The notes: generated by a model not told the origin, from the letters alone. A DNA stretch of 13,873 nucleotides from Candidatus Nealsonbacteria bacterium CG08_land_8_20_14_0_20_36_22 (GCA_002774555.1 PEYC01000001.1:1-13873); one strand, 5' to 3'; positions 1 to 7,363 are shown, counted from the stretch's first letter. Translations and numbers: made by a program.

Positions 1-742
1 TAGCCAAAGTGAAACGGTCAAACAGAACCAAAGAATCATTGTGCGTGTTAATACCGTAAAAAATTCCTTCATTAGAACTTAAATCAAAAGAGATAAATGG
101 AAAAGTGCTGGAAAGAGGAGCAGTGTTCATTAGGGTGTTGACTGATAGTAAATCCAGGTTATAAGGAGAGGTGCAGGTAAATCCCTCTTTTTGTTGGTAG
201 AGAGCAGGTTTAATATAAATTAATCGGGATTCCAATATTGACCTTAAATTGGTTTCTATTTCTCTTAATTTTTTTTCGCTATTACTATAAATTGTAAGGT
301 ATAAACCGAAACGGAACATTCTTTCTTGAGCTGTTTGGAGTTTGTCTCTTAAATCCTCTATATCTTGATAAGCTGTTTCTATGGCAGGGTCGCGGATAAG
401 ACCTTTTTCCTCTCTTTCAGATATTTCAGCCTGGACTTCAGTAACCCTTTTTCTCAATTGTCTTAATATTTTCTCACTGGGTACCGGATGCAAGAAAAAA
501 GAGATATCCATAGGAACATTGAGATTAATTATTGGAGACAGCCAACCCATACTTAGATATCTGGGATAAGAAAAAATAAAGTAACTTTTAGCAAACCGTT
601 CTCCTATTTTGATATAGTTTTGTTTCACTTCAATAAAAGATGGAGCTACTATATCAGTAAGCCGGATTGGTTCTTCGGCAAAGATTTCTTCCGGTATTTT
701 AGTTTTTGGTTTTAAGATTTTTTTTAAAAAAGGAATTTTCAT
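1..742 (-). CDS. virB4: VirB4/TraC-type conjugative ATPase, N-terminal part (truncated by window edge)
   Basis: The gene starts at the ATG at 742 and is open to position 1, giving about 247 codons with no stop; the ATPase core lies outside the window. It opens with a lysine-rich stretch (MKIPFLKKILKPKTK). The VirB4/TraC N-terminal domain follows, including PRYLSMGWLSPIIN, an E/R/K-rich coiled stretch and a hydrophobic strand FRFGLYLTIYS. The visible part ends in LVLFDRFTLA, the segment that in CPR VirB4 proteins lies just before the Walker A loop. VirB4 ATPases energise type IV secretion, conjugation or related pilus machines at the inner membrane. The start lies one base beyond the TAA of the TraC-like gene, so the two are almost certainly cotranscribed and possibly translationally coupled. 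The family call is from motif memory; Walker A itself is not visible. Confidence 0.85.
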   Translation of the reverse strand, partial: MKIPFLKKILKPKTKIPEEIFAEEPIRLTDIVAPSFIEVKQNYIKIGERFAKSYFIFSYPRYLSMGWLSPIINLNVPMDISFFLHPVPSEKILRQLRKRVTEVQAEISEREEKGLIRDPAIETAYQDIEDLRDKLQTAQERMFRFGLYLTIYSNSEKKLREIETNLRSILESRLIYIKPALYQQKEGFTCTSPYNLDLLSVNTLMNTAPLSSTFPFISFDLSSNEGIFYGINTHNDSLVLFDRFTLA

Positions 743-743
743 A

Positions 744-1373
744 TTATTTTATTAATTCGGGAGGAATTTCCGGATAATATCCTCTTTCAGCTTCTATTGG
801 GTGGTATATTCCCCAAAAAAGTTCGGCCAGCTCTAAAGTATTTAAAGGAACGGCCTGAAGTCCGCAAGCTCTTAGTCCCAAAATAACAAATTCTACCCTT
901 TGCAAAAGCTGACTCCTAGATCTTTGGAACATATCTTCGGTCAAAACAGGGAGTTTAGGCATTTTTGTTACCTCTCCAAAGATTTGAGTTTCGGAAATTG
1001 CAAATGGCACTATAATATAAAAAGTTTTTTGCATAATAGAGCCACCTTTCATTATTTGGTTAATAAAACTTCTATATTCTCTAATTTGGAGTTTTAATAA
1101 TTCATTTTCTTCTTTTTTTTCTATTTCTTCTAATTTATCTAAATACCCGGTGATATTAAGTTGTCTGGATAAAGCCAGAATTTGGCAAGTAAAATCCAAA
1201 GAGTTTAGAAAGTTTTGGAATTGGTATATAATAGCGTTTTGTTCTTCAGCGGACTTTAAGGCAAAATTTAAAGAAGAGACCATTAAAACAGCTCTTAGTC
1301 CTTTATTTTTCAGAATCATTATTCCATCTCTAATTTGGTCAAATTCTAAGAAATCCTGGGTTGAGATTGACAT
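744..1373 (-). CDS. TraC-like protein of the PrgI/VirB4 cluster
   Basis: A 209-aa protein resembling the N-terminal module of VirB4/TraC ATPases without the ATPase. It has FLEFDQIRDGIMILKNKG followed by a hydrophobic strand (AVLMVSSLNF), a glutamine- and phenylalanine-rich helix, a charged coiled stretch around residues 78-105 (KLEEIEKKEENELLKL), and a strand TFYIIVPFAI like that of VirB4 N-termini. The C-terminus (QAVPLNTLELAELFWGIYHP) also resembles the end of that module. In Parcubacteria such a protein commonly sits between PrgI and VirB4. It starts 5 bp after the PrgI stop and ends one base before the VirB4 start. A scaffold or docking partner of VirB4 at the membrane is plausible but inferred. 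No signal peptide or clear membrane helix is visible. Confidence 0.7.
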   Translation of the reverse strand: MSISTQDFLEFDQIRDGIMILKNKGLRAVLMVSSLNFALKSAEEQNAIIYQFQNFLNSLDFTCQILALSRQLNITGYLDKLEEIEKKEENELLKLQIREYRSFINQIMKGGSIMQKTFYIIVPFAISETQIFGEVTKMPKLPVLTEDMFQRSRSQLLQRVEFVILGLRACGLQAVPLNTLELAELFWGIYHPIEAERGYYPEIPPELIK

Positions 1374-1378
1374 ATGGT

Positions 1379-1807
1379 TTACTTAGTTTCTAGGTGGGTA
1401 AATAACTCATGTAATCGACCGCCCTTAATTACTTTTAATTTTGGTTTTCTTCCTTCTTCTGTTTTTTCTTTTGTCTCTAATTTCTTTTTTTCTTTCCCGT
1501 TTTCAGCGGGAAGAAATTTCAACGGACTGGTTTTTTTCTTCCAAAGATAGATTTTTGGTTTGGTAATAAAGATTAAAAAATTTTTTATAAAAACAGGCAA
1601 AGAAATTCTTTCTATTTTTAGAAAAGCCAATGAAAAAGCGCCTCCTACTAAAATGATGGCTAAAATTATAAAGACCAGAAAAGGAACAGTGAAGAAGAGA
1701 AAAATAGAAAGACCGCCGGCAATTCCAATAAAAATAAATTGCTTAAAAGTAAAAGGTCCTACAATTTTTGGCTCTTTTTCTATAAATTGGGGAACAGTAA
1801 ATTCCAT
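1379..1807 (-). CDS. prgI: PrgI family membrane protein (type IV secretion-like)
   Basis: A 142-aa protein opening with MEFTVPQFIEKEPKIVGPFT, the characteristic PrgI start. Two adjacent hydrophobic helices follow at roughly residues 24-42 and 44-63, then the cytoplasmic stretch IERISLPVFIKNFLIFITKPKIY. The C-terminal 50 residues are a lysine- and glutamate-rich tail ending in LHELFTHLETK. PrgI proteins are small VirB3-like inner-membrane components encoded beside VirB4 in Gram-positive and CPR type IV secretion-like clusters; they are thought to anchor or complement the ATPase. The gene lies 15 bp downstream of the 143-aa gene and 5 bp upstream of the TraC-like gene, in one minus-strand operon. 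No Shine-Dalgarno sequence is visible before the ATG. Confidence 0.85.
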   Translation of the reverse strand: MEFTVPQFIEKEPKIVGPFTFKQFIFIGIAGGLSIFLFFTVPFLVFIILAIILVGGAFSLAFLKIERISLPVFIKNFLIFITKPKIYLWKKKTSPLKFLPAENGKEKKKLETKEKTEEGRKPKLKVIKGGRLHELFTHLETK

Positions 1808-1822
1808 AAGAAAATTTTAAAT

Positions 1823-2254
1823 TTACTCGGCTGGTTCGCGGTATCTGTCCTTCTTTTTTATTTTTTTCTGGGGTTCAACTTCAGCTTCTATTTGAGGAAT
1901 AGATTCCGGTTCTAGCCGCGGCTTGATTTCTATTTTATAAAGCGCCTCTAAGCTATCTTTAACCGGTAGAAGAATAAATCTGTTAATTTCCAAAGCAATT
2001 TGCTTTGCCTGTTTTTTTTCAATTTTTACTTCTTTTTCTAAAACCTGGGCCAATTCGTTTGGCGGCAAAAGCCCTAAGAGAATATAGGTTATATTTTTAG
2101 CAATCTCGGAAATTACTTTATCTTCATTTATTCCATTTCTAGAACAGATATCACTGATAAAATCGGCATTCTTTTCAGCCCAAATAGCTTCTTGAAGTTC
2201 TTTGGGGAGATTTTCATAGAGTTCCCATAATTGGTCTTTTGGATAATCCGGCAT
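1823..2254 (-). CDS. Conserved hypothetical protein heading the PrgI/VirB4 operon
   Basis: A 143-aa, apparently soluble protein with no signal peptide or membrane helix. The first 115 residues look mostly helical: LWELYENLPKELQEAIWAEK, then a repeated pattern of small helices with a conserved-looking LLGLLPPNELAQVLEKE and INRFILLPVKDSLEALY. The last 30 residues are a proline-, glutamate- and lysine-rich tail. I do not recognise an enzymatic family. Similar proteins occur just before PrgI in Parcubacteria gene clusters, so a role in or around the type IV-like machine is inferred from position only. It is the first gene of the operon and begins 8 nt after a -10 element, so its mRNA is probably leaderless. 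Confidence 0.7.
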   Translation of the reverse strand: MPDYPKDQLWELYENLPKELQEAIWAEKNADFISDICSRNGINEDKVISEIAKNITYILLGLLPPNELAQVLEKEVKIEKKQAKQIALEINRFILLPVKDSLEALYKIEIKPRLEPESIPQIEAEVEPQKKIKKKDRYREPAE

Positions 2255-2262
2255 GTTTATTT

Positions 2263-2271
2263 ATTATATCA
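2263..2271 (-). promoter_or_regulatory. Extended -10 promoter of the PrgI/VirB4 operon
   Basis: On the minus strand this reads TGATATAAT, a perfect extended -10 (TGnTATAAT). The start codon of the 143-aa gene (ATG at 2254) lies 8 nt downstream, about where transcription would begin, and there is no Shine-Dalgarno sequence. The transcript is therefore probably leaderless or nearly so. No good -35 is visible, as expected for an extended -10 promoter. Confidence 0.55.
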
Positions 2272-2302
2272 CAAATAAAAAAATTAATAGAAGTGGATAT
2301 TA

Positions 2303-2706
2303 TTATTCAAGTTCTTTAGGTATCTTATTTTCAGGGGGCGTGAAATTTTCGTTTGGGAATTTGGGCAGGGCTTGGTTCATAAAAGCGTGCCAAATTGGAC
2401 CGGCTAAGCCCTCTCCTAGTTTTATCATAGGAGAGTTATTGTTGTTTCCAACCCAGACCCCGGCCGCAATTGAAGGAGTATAGCCGATGATCCAGCCATC
2501 TCTATAGTTAGTAGTGGTTCCGGTTTTTGCTGCAACAGGATAATTTTCAAAATATAACGAGGAACGGGCGCCAAACATCGGAGTTCTGGCTTCATTGTCC
2601 GATAGAATGTTGTTGAGCAATCTTACGGGCTCTTCTTCTAAAACTCTTTTCGGCGTCTTTTTATTTTCTTCAATAATGTTTCCTTTGGAGTCCTCAATTT
2701 TTAAAA
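2303..2706 (-). pseudogene. C-terminal fragment of a second class A penicillin-binding protein
   Basis: This stretch encodes the last ~130 residues of a PBP1A-type transpeptidase, from LKIEDSKGNI to a TAA at 2303. It includes the KTGTT box (AAKTGTTTNYRDGWIIGYTP) and the C-terminal GVWVGNNNNSPM motif. It lacks the glycosyltransferase domain and the SxxK and SxN motifs, so it cannot be an active enzyme alone. It aligns throughout with the end of the complete PBP at 3596-5554. The upstream 127 bp are identical to that gene; the rest has diverged at many positions in both DNA and protein. The frame has no in-frame stop, and an internal ATG at 2620 could start a 105-aa peptide, but no ribosome binding site supports it. 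It could be a decayed second PBP, a recombination cassette for the C-terminus, or an assembly chimera. Confidence 0.75.
2580..2706. repeat. 127-bp perfect direct repeat, copy 1
   Basis: Base-for-base identical to 3861-3987 when compared by eye. The first mismatches are at 2579 (c against t) and 2707 (a against c). It encodes the same 42 residues (LKIEDSKGNI to DNEARTP) in both PBP copies and begins 10 bp after the femAB-like stop codon. The two copies lie 1281 bp apart in the same orientation, with the femAB-like gene and the intact PBP end between them. Confidence 0.9.
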
Positions 2707-2716
2707 AAACAACAAA

Positions 2717-3574
2717 TCAAAATTTAACTTTTTGAAAACTGCCTGGAAGCGAGTAAAATTCTCCTCCCCACTCTCGCTTAAATGCTACATAACTGCGGTT
2801 TTTTGTCCGGCTGGCTCCGTGAAAATCAATTATATCAATGCCGTAATTCTGAAAAGCTGTATTGAATAATTCATAATGGATAGAATGTCCTAATCGATGT
2901 TTTCTGCCTTCATTGTTCAAGCCGGTAAACATCACAAAAAGAACCTTGATATTCTCTTTTTGGATTAAATTAACTTCATTAAAATCGCAGAGATAGCCAA
3001 AAACATATCCCTCAATTACATTTGTCGTTTTTCCGTATGCTAAAGAGACAAGACATTTCTGTGAAAGTTTCTTAAATGCTGTTTTTTCTTTTGGGGGAAA
3101 CCCAATTCTTTTGGCAGAACCCAAGTATATCTTATAAATATCATCAATATCCTTATCATTTAATTCTTTTTTTACTGCGATATTGCAGAATTTATGTCCG
3201 TATCTGACCTTTATCATCTTTTTACTTTTTAAGCGGAAGGTATTTTTAAATAAGAGAATAGTCTCTTCATCTTGATGAATATAAGGAATCCTTTTATATT
3301 TGTGCTTTTTAAGTAATGAATATATTTCTTTAATTCTTTTCTGGCTGTAAACCGCTGGCAGGTCAATAGTAATTTTGGCTAATCTAAAATTTTCTATATG
3401 GTCAAGAAATTGTAAAAACGATTCTTTTGTTTGGCAATTAGGGCCGTATGGAATATAGATATTTTTAAAAAATAGTTTTTTGTGCTGTTGATATCTGTAA
3501 TAAAAATTCACTCCTTGATAGAAATGATAGCCAAATTCTTTAAATTGTATAGGATCAAAAATGTAATATGACAT
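2717..3574 (-). CDS. FemA/FemB-like peptidoglycan bridge peptidyltransferase (GNAT fold)
   Basis: A 285-aa protein of the FemAB/FemX type, which adds amino acids from aminoacyl-tRNA to the stem peptide of lipid II in the cytoplasm. Supporting segments in order: IYIPYGPNCQTKESFLQFLD (residues ~40-60), the central KMIKVRYGHKFCNIAV with DIYKIYLGSAKRIGFPPK, a second acceptor-like half with LFVMFTGLNNEGRKHRLGHSIHYELF, and the C-terminal signature DFHGASRTKNRSYVAFKREWG. It is somewhat shorter than typical 330-400-aa Fem proteins and seems to lack the tRNA-binding coiled-coil arm. It starts 21 bp after the PBP stop, so the two wall-building genes form one unit. It ends in the only TGA stop among the genes seen here, and the frame continues open into the PBP fragment. 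No ribosome binding site is visible. Substrate and amino acid cannot be told. Confidence 0.75.
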   Translation of the reverse strand: MSYYIFDPIQFKEFGYHFYQGVNFYYRYQQHKKLFFKNIYIPYGPNCQTKESFLQFLDHIENFRLAKITIDLPAVYSQKRIKEIYSLLKKHKYKRIPYIHQDEETILLFKNTFRLKSKKMIKVRYGHKFCNIAVKKELNDKDIDDIYKIYLGSAKRIGFPPKEKTAFKKLSQKCLVSLAYGKTTNVIEGYVFGYLCDFNEVNLIQKENIKVLFVMFTGLNNEGRKHRLGHSIHYELFNTAFQNYGIDIIDFHGASRTKNRSYVAFKREWGGEFYSLPGSFQKVKF

Positions 3575-3595
3575 GATTAAATAGTTTATAAGATT

Positions 3596-5554
3596 TTATT
3601 CGTCAGTTGATTCTAGCGGGATAAAGTTTTCTTTGGGGAGTTTTTGGAACGCTTTTTCCATAAATTGGTGCCATATAGGAGCAGAAACTATGCCTGCTAA
3701 TTTTGTCATAGGGCTATTATCATTATTCCCTACCCAGATCCCGGCAACGATTGAGGGAGTATAGCCGATGCACCAGGCGTCTCTATAATTACTAGTTGTT
3801 CCGGTTTTTACCGCCACTTGATAATTTTCAAAATAAAGAGAAGAACGGGCTCCAAACATTGGAGTTCTGGCTTCATTGTCCGATAGAATGTTGTTGAGCA
3901 ATCTTACGGGCTCTTCTTCTAAAACTCTTTTCGGCGTCTTTTTATTTTCTTCAATAATGTTTCCTTTGGAGTCCTCAATTTTTAAAACAGAAACAGGAGG
4001 ATATCTTTTACCCTCAGTAGCAAAGACACCATAAGCAGAAACCATATCAAGTAATTTAACCTCTCCTCCCCCTAAAACAATTGCCGGTCCGTAAAAAGAA
4101 GAGGGTTTATTTAATGTGGTAATTCCGCTTTTTTTAGCTGTTTCAATGCTTTCAGGCAATCCGGCCAGCTCAAGCAACACTTTCACTGAAGGCACGTTTA
4201 ATGATTGAGCTAAGGCCTGCCTCAAACTTACCGGTCCCCTAAAAAGTCCATCATAGTTTTGGGGGATGTATTCGTCGTCACCCCAGACGCCGAAATTTGT
4301 CTCCTCGTCAATAACAATATAATGAGCATCATAGCCATTTTGAAAGGCAGTGACATAAACAAAAGGTTTAAAAGCAGAACCTGGCTGACGTCCTATTTTA
4401 TAAGTCGCAACATTTAATTTTGGGTCAAACAAACAATCTATCTCCGGTGTTAAATCGCATCCTTCAGGATAGGACTTTCCAAACCAGTCCGCTGAACCAA
4501 CCATTGCCAAAATTTCTCCGGTCTTTGGGTCAATTGCTACCAAAGAAGCATTATATGCTTTGTATTTTTTGATTCTTTCCAGGTTTTCTTCAATAACTTT
4601 TTCAGCTGCTTCCTGGAGTTCCCAGTTCAAACTGGTGTAGACCTTAAAACCTTCTTCCTCTAAAAAGTTTTTGCCATATTTTTCAAAAAGATATTCTTGA
4701 ACATAAAACACAAAGTGGGGGGCCTTAATCGGCTGGGAGACCTTAGTAAAGTTTATTTCTTCTGTTTTGGCTTTTTCCGCTTCTTCTTTTGTTAAATAGC
4801 CCTCTTGAACCATTCTATCTAAAACATAATCTTTTCTAGCAAGTAGCTCCTCTTTATAAGCGCCGAAAGGCGAATAATAACTAGGGGCTTTAATTAAAGC
4901 AGCCAAAACAGCTGATTCGGTTATTGTTAATTCTTTGGCTGGTTTGTTAAAATAGGTCTTGGCTGCTGTTTCCACTCCATAAATGTTTACGCCCAGAGGA
5001 ATTTGGTTTAGATACCATTCTAAAATTTGGTCTTTAGAATAACGTCTTTCCACTTCCAAAGTTAAAATAATCTCTCTGATTTTTCTTTTAATGCTTTTTT
5101 CTCTGGTTAAAAAAGTGGAACGGATAAGCTGCTGGCTGATAGTTGAGCCGCCATAAAGGGGCTGGCCTATTTTTAAATTAATTTTAATAGAACGGATAAT
5201 TCCTTTAAAATCAATGCCAAAATGAGAATAAAAATTAGCATCTTCAGTAGCGATTATTGCCTGCTTCAAATGTTCCGGGACTTGACTTAAAGGAATTATT
5301 TCTCTTTTTGTTTCACCATATAGTTCGTAAAGGAGAGTTGCTCCGGTTCTGTCGTAGATTTTTGTGGATTCAATAAAAGTTCTTTCAGTAAACTTTTCTG
5401 GTCGAGGAAGATCTTTGGCATAGTAAATGAATAAAAACAAGAAAGCAAAAATAAAAAATAAAAAACAAAAACAAAAAAATAAAAAAATCCAGGAAAGTAT
5501 TTTTCTTTCTCTGTTTTTTTTATATATTTTTCGGTAGAATTTTCTTTCTGCCAT
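3596..5554 (-). CDS. pbp1A: Class A penicillin-binding protein (bifunctional transglycosylase/transpeptidase)
   Basis: A 652-aa PBP1A-type enzyme that polymerises lipid II and cross-links peptidoglycan on the outer face of the membrane. A basic N-terminus precedes a very hydrophobic, phenylalanine-rich anchor (residues ~21-46). The GT51 glycosyltransferase domain shows EDANFYSHFGID, GGSTISQQLIR and the segment RKIREIILTLEVERRYSKDQ. The transpeptidase domain shows SAFK (SxxK, within GRQPGSAFKPF), SLN (SxN) and KTGTTSNYRD (KTG). All catalytic motifs are present and the length is normal. It starts at the ATG at 5554, divergent from tyrS with 39 bp between; a TATAAT lies at 5581-5576. The femAB-like gene follows 21 bp downstream. 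Its last ~130 codons are duplicated at 2303-2706. Confidence 0.93.
   Translation of the reverse strand: MAERKFYRKIYKKNRERKILSWIFLFFCFCFLFFIFAFLFLFIYYAKDLPRPEKFTERTFIESTKIYDRTGATLLYELYGETKREIIPLSQVPEHLKQAIIATEDANFYSHFGIDFKGIIRSIKINLKIGQPLYGGSTISQQLIRSTFLTREKSIKRKIREIILTLEVERRYSKDQILEWYLNQIPLGVNIYGVETAAKTYFNKPAKELTITESAVLAALIKAPSYYSPFGAYKEELLARKDYVLDRMVQEGYLTKEEAEKAKTEEINFTKVSQPIKAPHFVFYVQEYLFEKYGKNFLEEEGFKVYTSLNWELQEAAEKVIEENLERIKKYKAYNASLVAIDPKTGEILAMVGSADWFGKSYPEGCDLTPEIDCLFDPKLNVATYKIGRQPGSAFKPFVYVTAFQNGYDAHYIVIDEETNFGVWGDDEYIPQNYDGLFRGPVSLRQALAQSLNVPSVKVLLELAGLPESIETAKKSGITTLNKPSSFYGPAIVLGGGEVKLLDMVSAYGVFATEGKRYPPVSVLKIEDSKGNIIEENKKTPKRVLEEEPVRLLNNILSDNEARTPMFGARSSLYFENYQVAVKTGTTSNYRDAWCIGYTPSIVAGIWVGNNDNSPMTKLAGIVSAPIWHQFMEKAFQKLPKENFIPLESTDE
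3861..3987. repeat. 127-bp perfect direct repeat, copy 2 (inside intact PBP gene)
   Basis: Partner of 2580-2706, lying within the transpeptidase coding region of the intact PBP upstream of its KTG box. Beyond the repeat on the gene's 3' side the two copies stay homologous but differ at many positions. On the 5' side the similarity stops abruptly, since copy 1 is preceded by the femAB-like gene. Confidence 0.9.
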
Positions 5555-5575
5555 AATTTACAAATTTATGCTTTT

Positions 5576-5581
5576 ATTATA
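5576..5581 (-). promoter_or_regulatory. -10 element of the PBP gene
   Basis: TATAAT on the minus strand, 21 nt before the PBP start codon at 5554, inside the 39-bp gap to the divergent tyrS. No convincing -35 or Shine-Dalgarno sequence is visible. Confidence 0.45.
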
Positions 5582-5585
5582 TGAT
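5580..5585 (+). promoter_or_regulatory. Candidate -10 element of tyrS
   Basis: TATGAT lies 8 nt before the tyrS ATG at 5594, overlapping the -10 of the divergent PBP gene. Transcription from it would begin at or next to the ATG, consistent with a leaderless message; no Shine-Dalgarno sequence exists. The two promoters would compete for RNA polymerase. There is no clear -35. Confidence 0.35.
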
Positions 5586-5593
5586 AAAATAAT

Positions 5594-6772
5594 ATGAAGA
5601 TAAAGAATATAGAAGAGATTTTAAATAGATGGACAGATAAAATTTATCCTTCAAGAAAAAAGTTTCTCGAAGCTTTAAATTCCAGGAAATTAGTTATTTA
5701 TCACGGAGTAGATCCTACTGCTCCTGATTTACATTTGGGCCATTCCACAAATTACCTTTTATTAAGAAAATTTCAAGACCTAGGTCATAAAATTATTCTT
5801 CTTATGGGCGATTTTACTGCCCAAATTGGCGACCCTACAGGAAAAATATCTGCCAGAAAACCATTAACTAAAAGACAGGTACTCAAAAATTGCAAAACCT
5901 ACAAAGAGCAAGTAGGAAAAATTTTAGATTTTAAATCAAAAAAGAATCCAGTGCAAATAAAGTTTAATAGTCAATGGCTGGGGAACATGAAATTAGAAAA
6001 TATGATGGAGTTAATGGCAAAATTTACTCAAGGTCAAATGATTAAAAGGAATATGTTTCAAGAAAGATTAAAGAAGGGGCAGGAGATATATTTAACCGAA
6101 TTTTTATATCCTTTATTGCAGGGATACGATTCTGTTGCTATGAATGTTGATGTTGAAGTAGGTGGGACAGACCAAACGTTCAATATGCTGGTGGGGAGAA
6201 AACTGATGAGAAAATATCAGCAAAAAGAAAAATTTGTTATTACTACTCCTCTTTTAGAAAATCCAAAAACTGGAAAAAAGTTGATGTCAAAAAGTGAAGG
6301 AGGATACATCGCTTTAAGTGATTCACCGAACCAAATGTACGGTAAAATAATGGCCTTACCCGACGAGGTGATAATTCCTTGTTTTAAACTTTGCACCAGA
6401 GTTCCTTTAGATGAGATTAAAAAGACCGATAACCCCCGAGACTTAAAAACCAGATTAGCTGAAGAAATTGTCAGGCTTTATTATGACGGGAAAACAGCGG
6501 CAGAGGCTGAGAAAGAGTTTAATAAAGTTTTTAAAGAAAAAAAATTACCTACCAGAATTCCAGAAATTAAAATTAAAGAAAAAAAGCTTTTTATTTTGGA
6601 TTTATTAACTAAAACAAAATTAGTCATTTCAAAATCAGAAGCAAAAAGATTGATTTTACAAAAAGGCGTGAAAATAAATGGTAAAATTCAAGAAGATTGG
6701 AAAGCAGTAATTGAAATAAAAAAAGGACTTATTATCCAAATCGGCAAGCGAAAATTCGTTAAACTAAAATAA
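5594..6772 (+). CDS. tyrS: Tyrosine--tRNA ligase
   Basis: A 392-aa class I aminoacyl-tRNA synthetase that charges tRNA-Tyr with tyrosine. The Rossmann core carries the HIGH-type motif HLGH at residues 47-50 after GVDPTAPDL. GDFTAQIGDPTGK lies at ~72-84, the tyrosine/ATP-pocket segment YDSVAMNVDVEVGGTDQT at ~178-195, and the signature loop KLMSKSEGG (KMSKS type) at 229-237. A C-terminal S4 RNA-binding domain spans roughly 325-385 (VISKSEAKRLILQKGVKING). Length and architecture are normal for the shorter (TyrZ-like) form. The gene is the only plus-strand housekeeping gene here; it is divergent from the PBP gene and convergent with ruvC, 4 bp apart. Confidence 0.96.
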   Translation: MKIKNIEEILNRWTDKIYPSRKKFLEALNSRKLVIYHGVDPTAPDLHLGHSTNYLLLRKFQDLGHKIILLMGDFTAQIGDPTGKISARKPLTKRQVLKNCKTYKEQVGKILDFKSKKNPVQIKFNSQWLGNMKLENMMELMAKFTQGQMIKRNMFQERLKKGQEIYLTEFLYPLLQGYDSVAMNVDVEVGGTDQTFNMLVGRKLMRKYQQKEKFVITTPLLENPKTGKKLMSKSEGGYIALSDSPNQMYGKIMALPDEVIIPCFKLCTRVPLDEIKKTDNPRDLKTRLAEEIVRLYYDGKTAAEAEKEFNKVFKEKKLPTRIPEIKIKEKKLFILDLLTKTKLVISKSEAKRLILQKGVKINGKIQEDWKAVIEIKKGLIIQIGKRKFVKLK

Positions 6773-6786
6773 GGAGCTAAGCTCTT
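6772..6786. terminator. Weak bidirectional hairpin between tyrS and ruvC
   Basis: AGGAGC, loop TAA, GCTCTT: a 6-bp stem with one G-U pair, followed on the plus strand by a T-rich stretch. It overlaps the tyrS and ruvC stop codons, so it could serve both convergent genes. The stem is short, so this is tentative. Confidence 0.35.
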
Positions 6787-7259
6787 TCTATTTTTAATTT
6801 AAAAGCGCAGCAGAGGGCAACGCCTAAAGCATCGGCCGCATCGTCGGATTTTGGCGCCTCTTTTAAATTAAGCAGGACTTTGAGCATTTCTTGGACCTGT
6901 TTTTTTTCTGCCTTACCATAGCCGGTGATTGCCATTTTCATCTGCAGAGGAGTGATTTCATAAACCGGAATTTTTTTCTTGGCAGCAGTTAACAAAATTA
7001 CCCCCTTTGCTTGACTGACTGGCATTGCTGTTTTAAAATTTTTAAAAAAATAAATATTTTCTACGGCCAGAATATTTGGCTTGTGTTTTTTTATTAATTT
7101 GTTAAGCTCATTATTTATTATTTTTAAACGGTCTCCAGCGCATAAATCAGGGCTGGTTTTGATGCAGCCATAATCAATCACCTTAAGTTTCTTTTTTGTT
7201 TTTCTAATAATCCCGAAACCAGTTGTTGCTGTTCCCGGGTCAATCCCGCAAATAATCAT
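6777..7259 (-). CDS. ruvC: Holliday junction resolvase RuvC
   Basis: A 160-aa endonuclease that cuts Holliday junctions with RuvAB during recombinational repair. The RNase H-like fold shows all four acidic positions: D7 in GIDPGTATTGFGII, E67 in AVENIYFFKN, and D140 and D143 in KSDDAADALGVAL. The conserved VSQAKGV and YEITPLQMKMAITGYGKAEK segments, which contact the junction, are present. Length is typical. The gene follows yebC on the minus strand after a 104-bp AT-rich palindromic spacer, and no Shine-Dalgarno sequence precedes its ATG. The yebC-ruvC pairing is common in bacteria. Confidence 0.95.
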   Translation of the reverse strand: MIICGIDPGTATTGFGIIRKTKKKLKVIDYGCIKTSPDLCAGDRLKIINNELNKLIKKHKPNILAVENIYFFKNFKTAMPVSQAKGVILLTAAKKKIPVYEITPLQMKMAITGYGKAEKKQVQEMLKVLLNLKEAPKSDDAADALGVALCCAFKLKIERA

Positions 7260-7363
7260 AATTTTTAATTTCTAATTTTGAATTTCTAATAAATTTTTAA
7301 TGATTTAATTTTAAATTATTGAATTCGAAATTGATTCAAAATTAAAAATTCAAAATTCTAAAT
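7260..7363. repeat. AT-rich imperfect palindrome between yebC and ruvC
   Basis: The 104-bp spacer is almost entirely A+T. Its two ends are near-inverted copies: the left arm contains AATTTCTAATTTTGAATTT, and the reverse complement of the right arm contains AATTTAGAATTTTGAATTT. The whole spacer could fold into a long weak hairpin. The words resemble the AT-rich intergenic filler of many CPR genomes. It could be a processing site, a weak terminator or a small mobile filler element; nothing decides between these. Confidence 0.55.

Noticed and set aside
381..569. Plus-strand 62-codon ORF
   Set aside because: It is the antisense of the VirB4 coding region, with no start signals or protein-like features.
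1560..1820. Plus-strand lysine-rich 86-codon ORF
   Set aside because: Antisense of prgI, whose family match is clear.
2717..3574. Alternative genetic code with TGA as glycine
   Set aside because: All large genes read cleanly with TGA as a stop and their conserved glycines are GGN codons; only the femAB-PBP junction raises the question.
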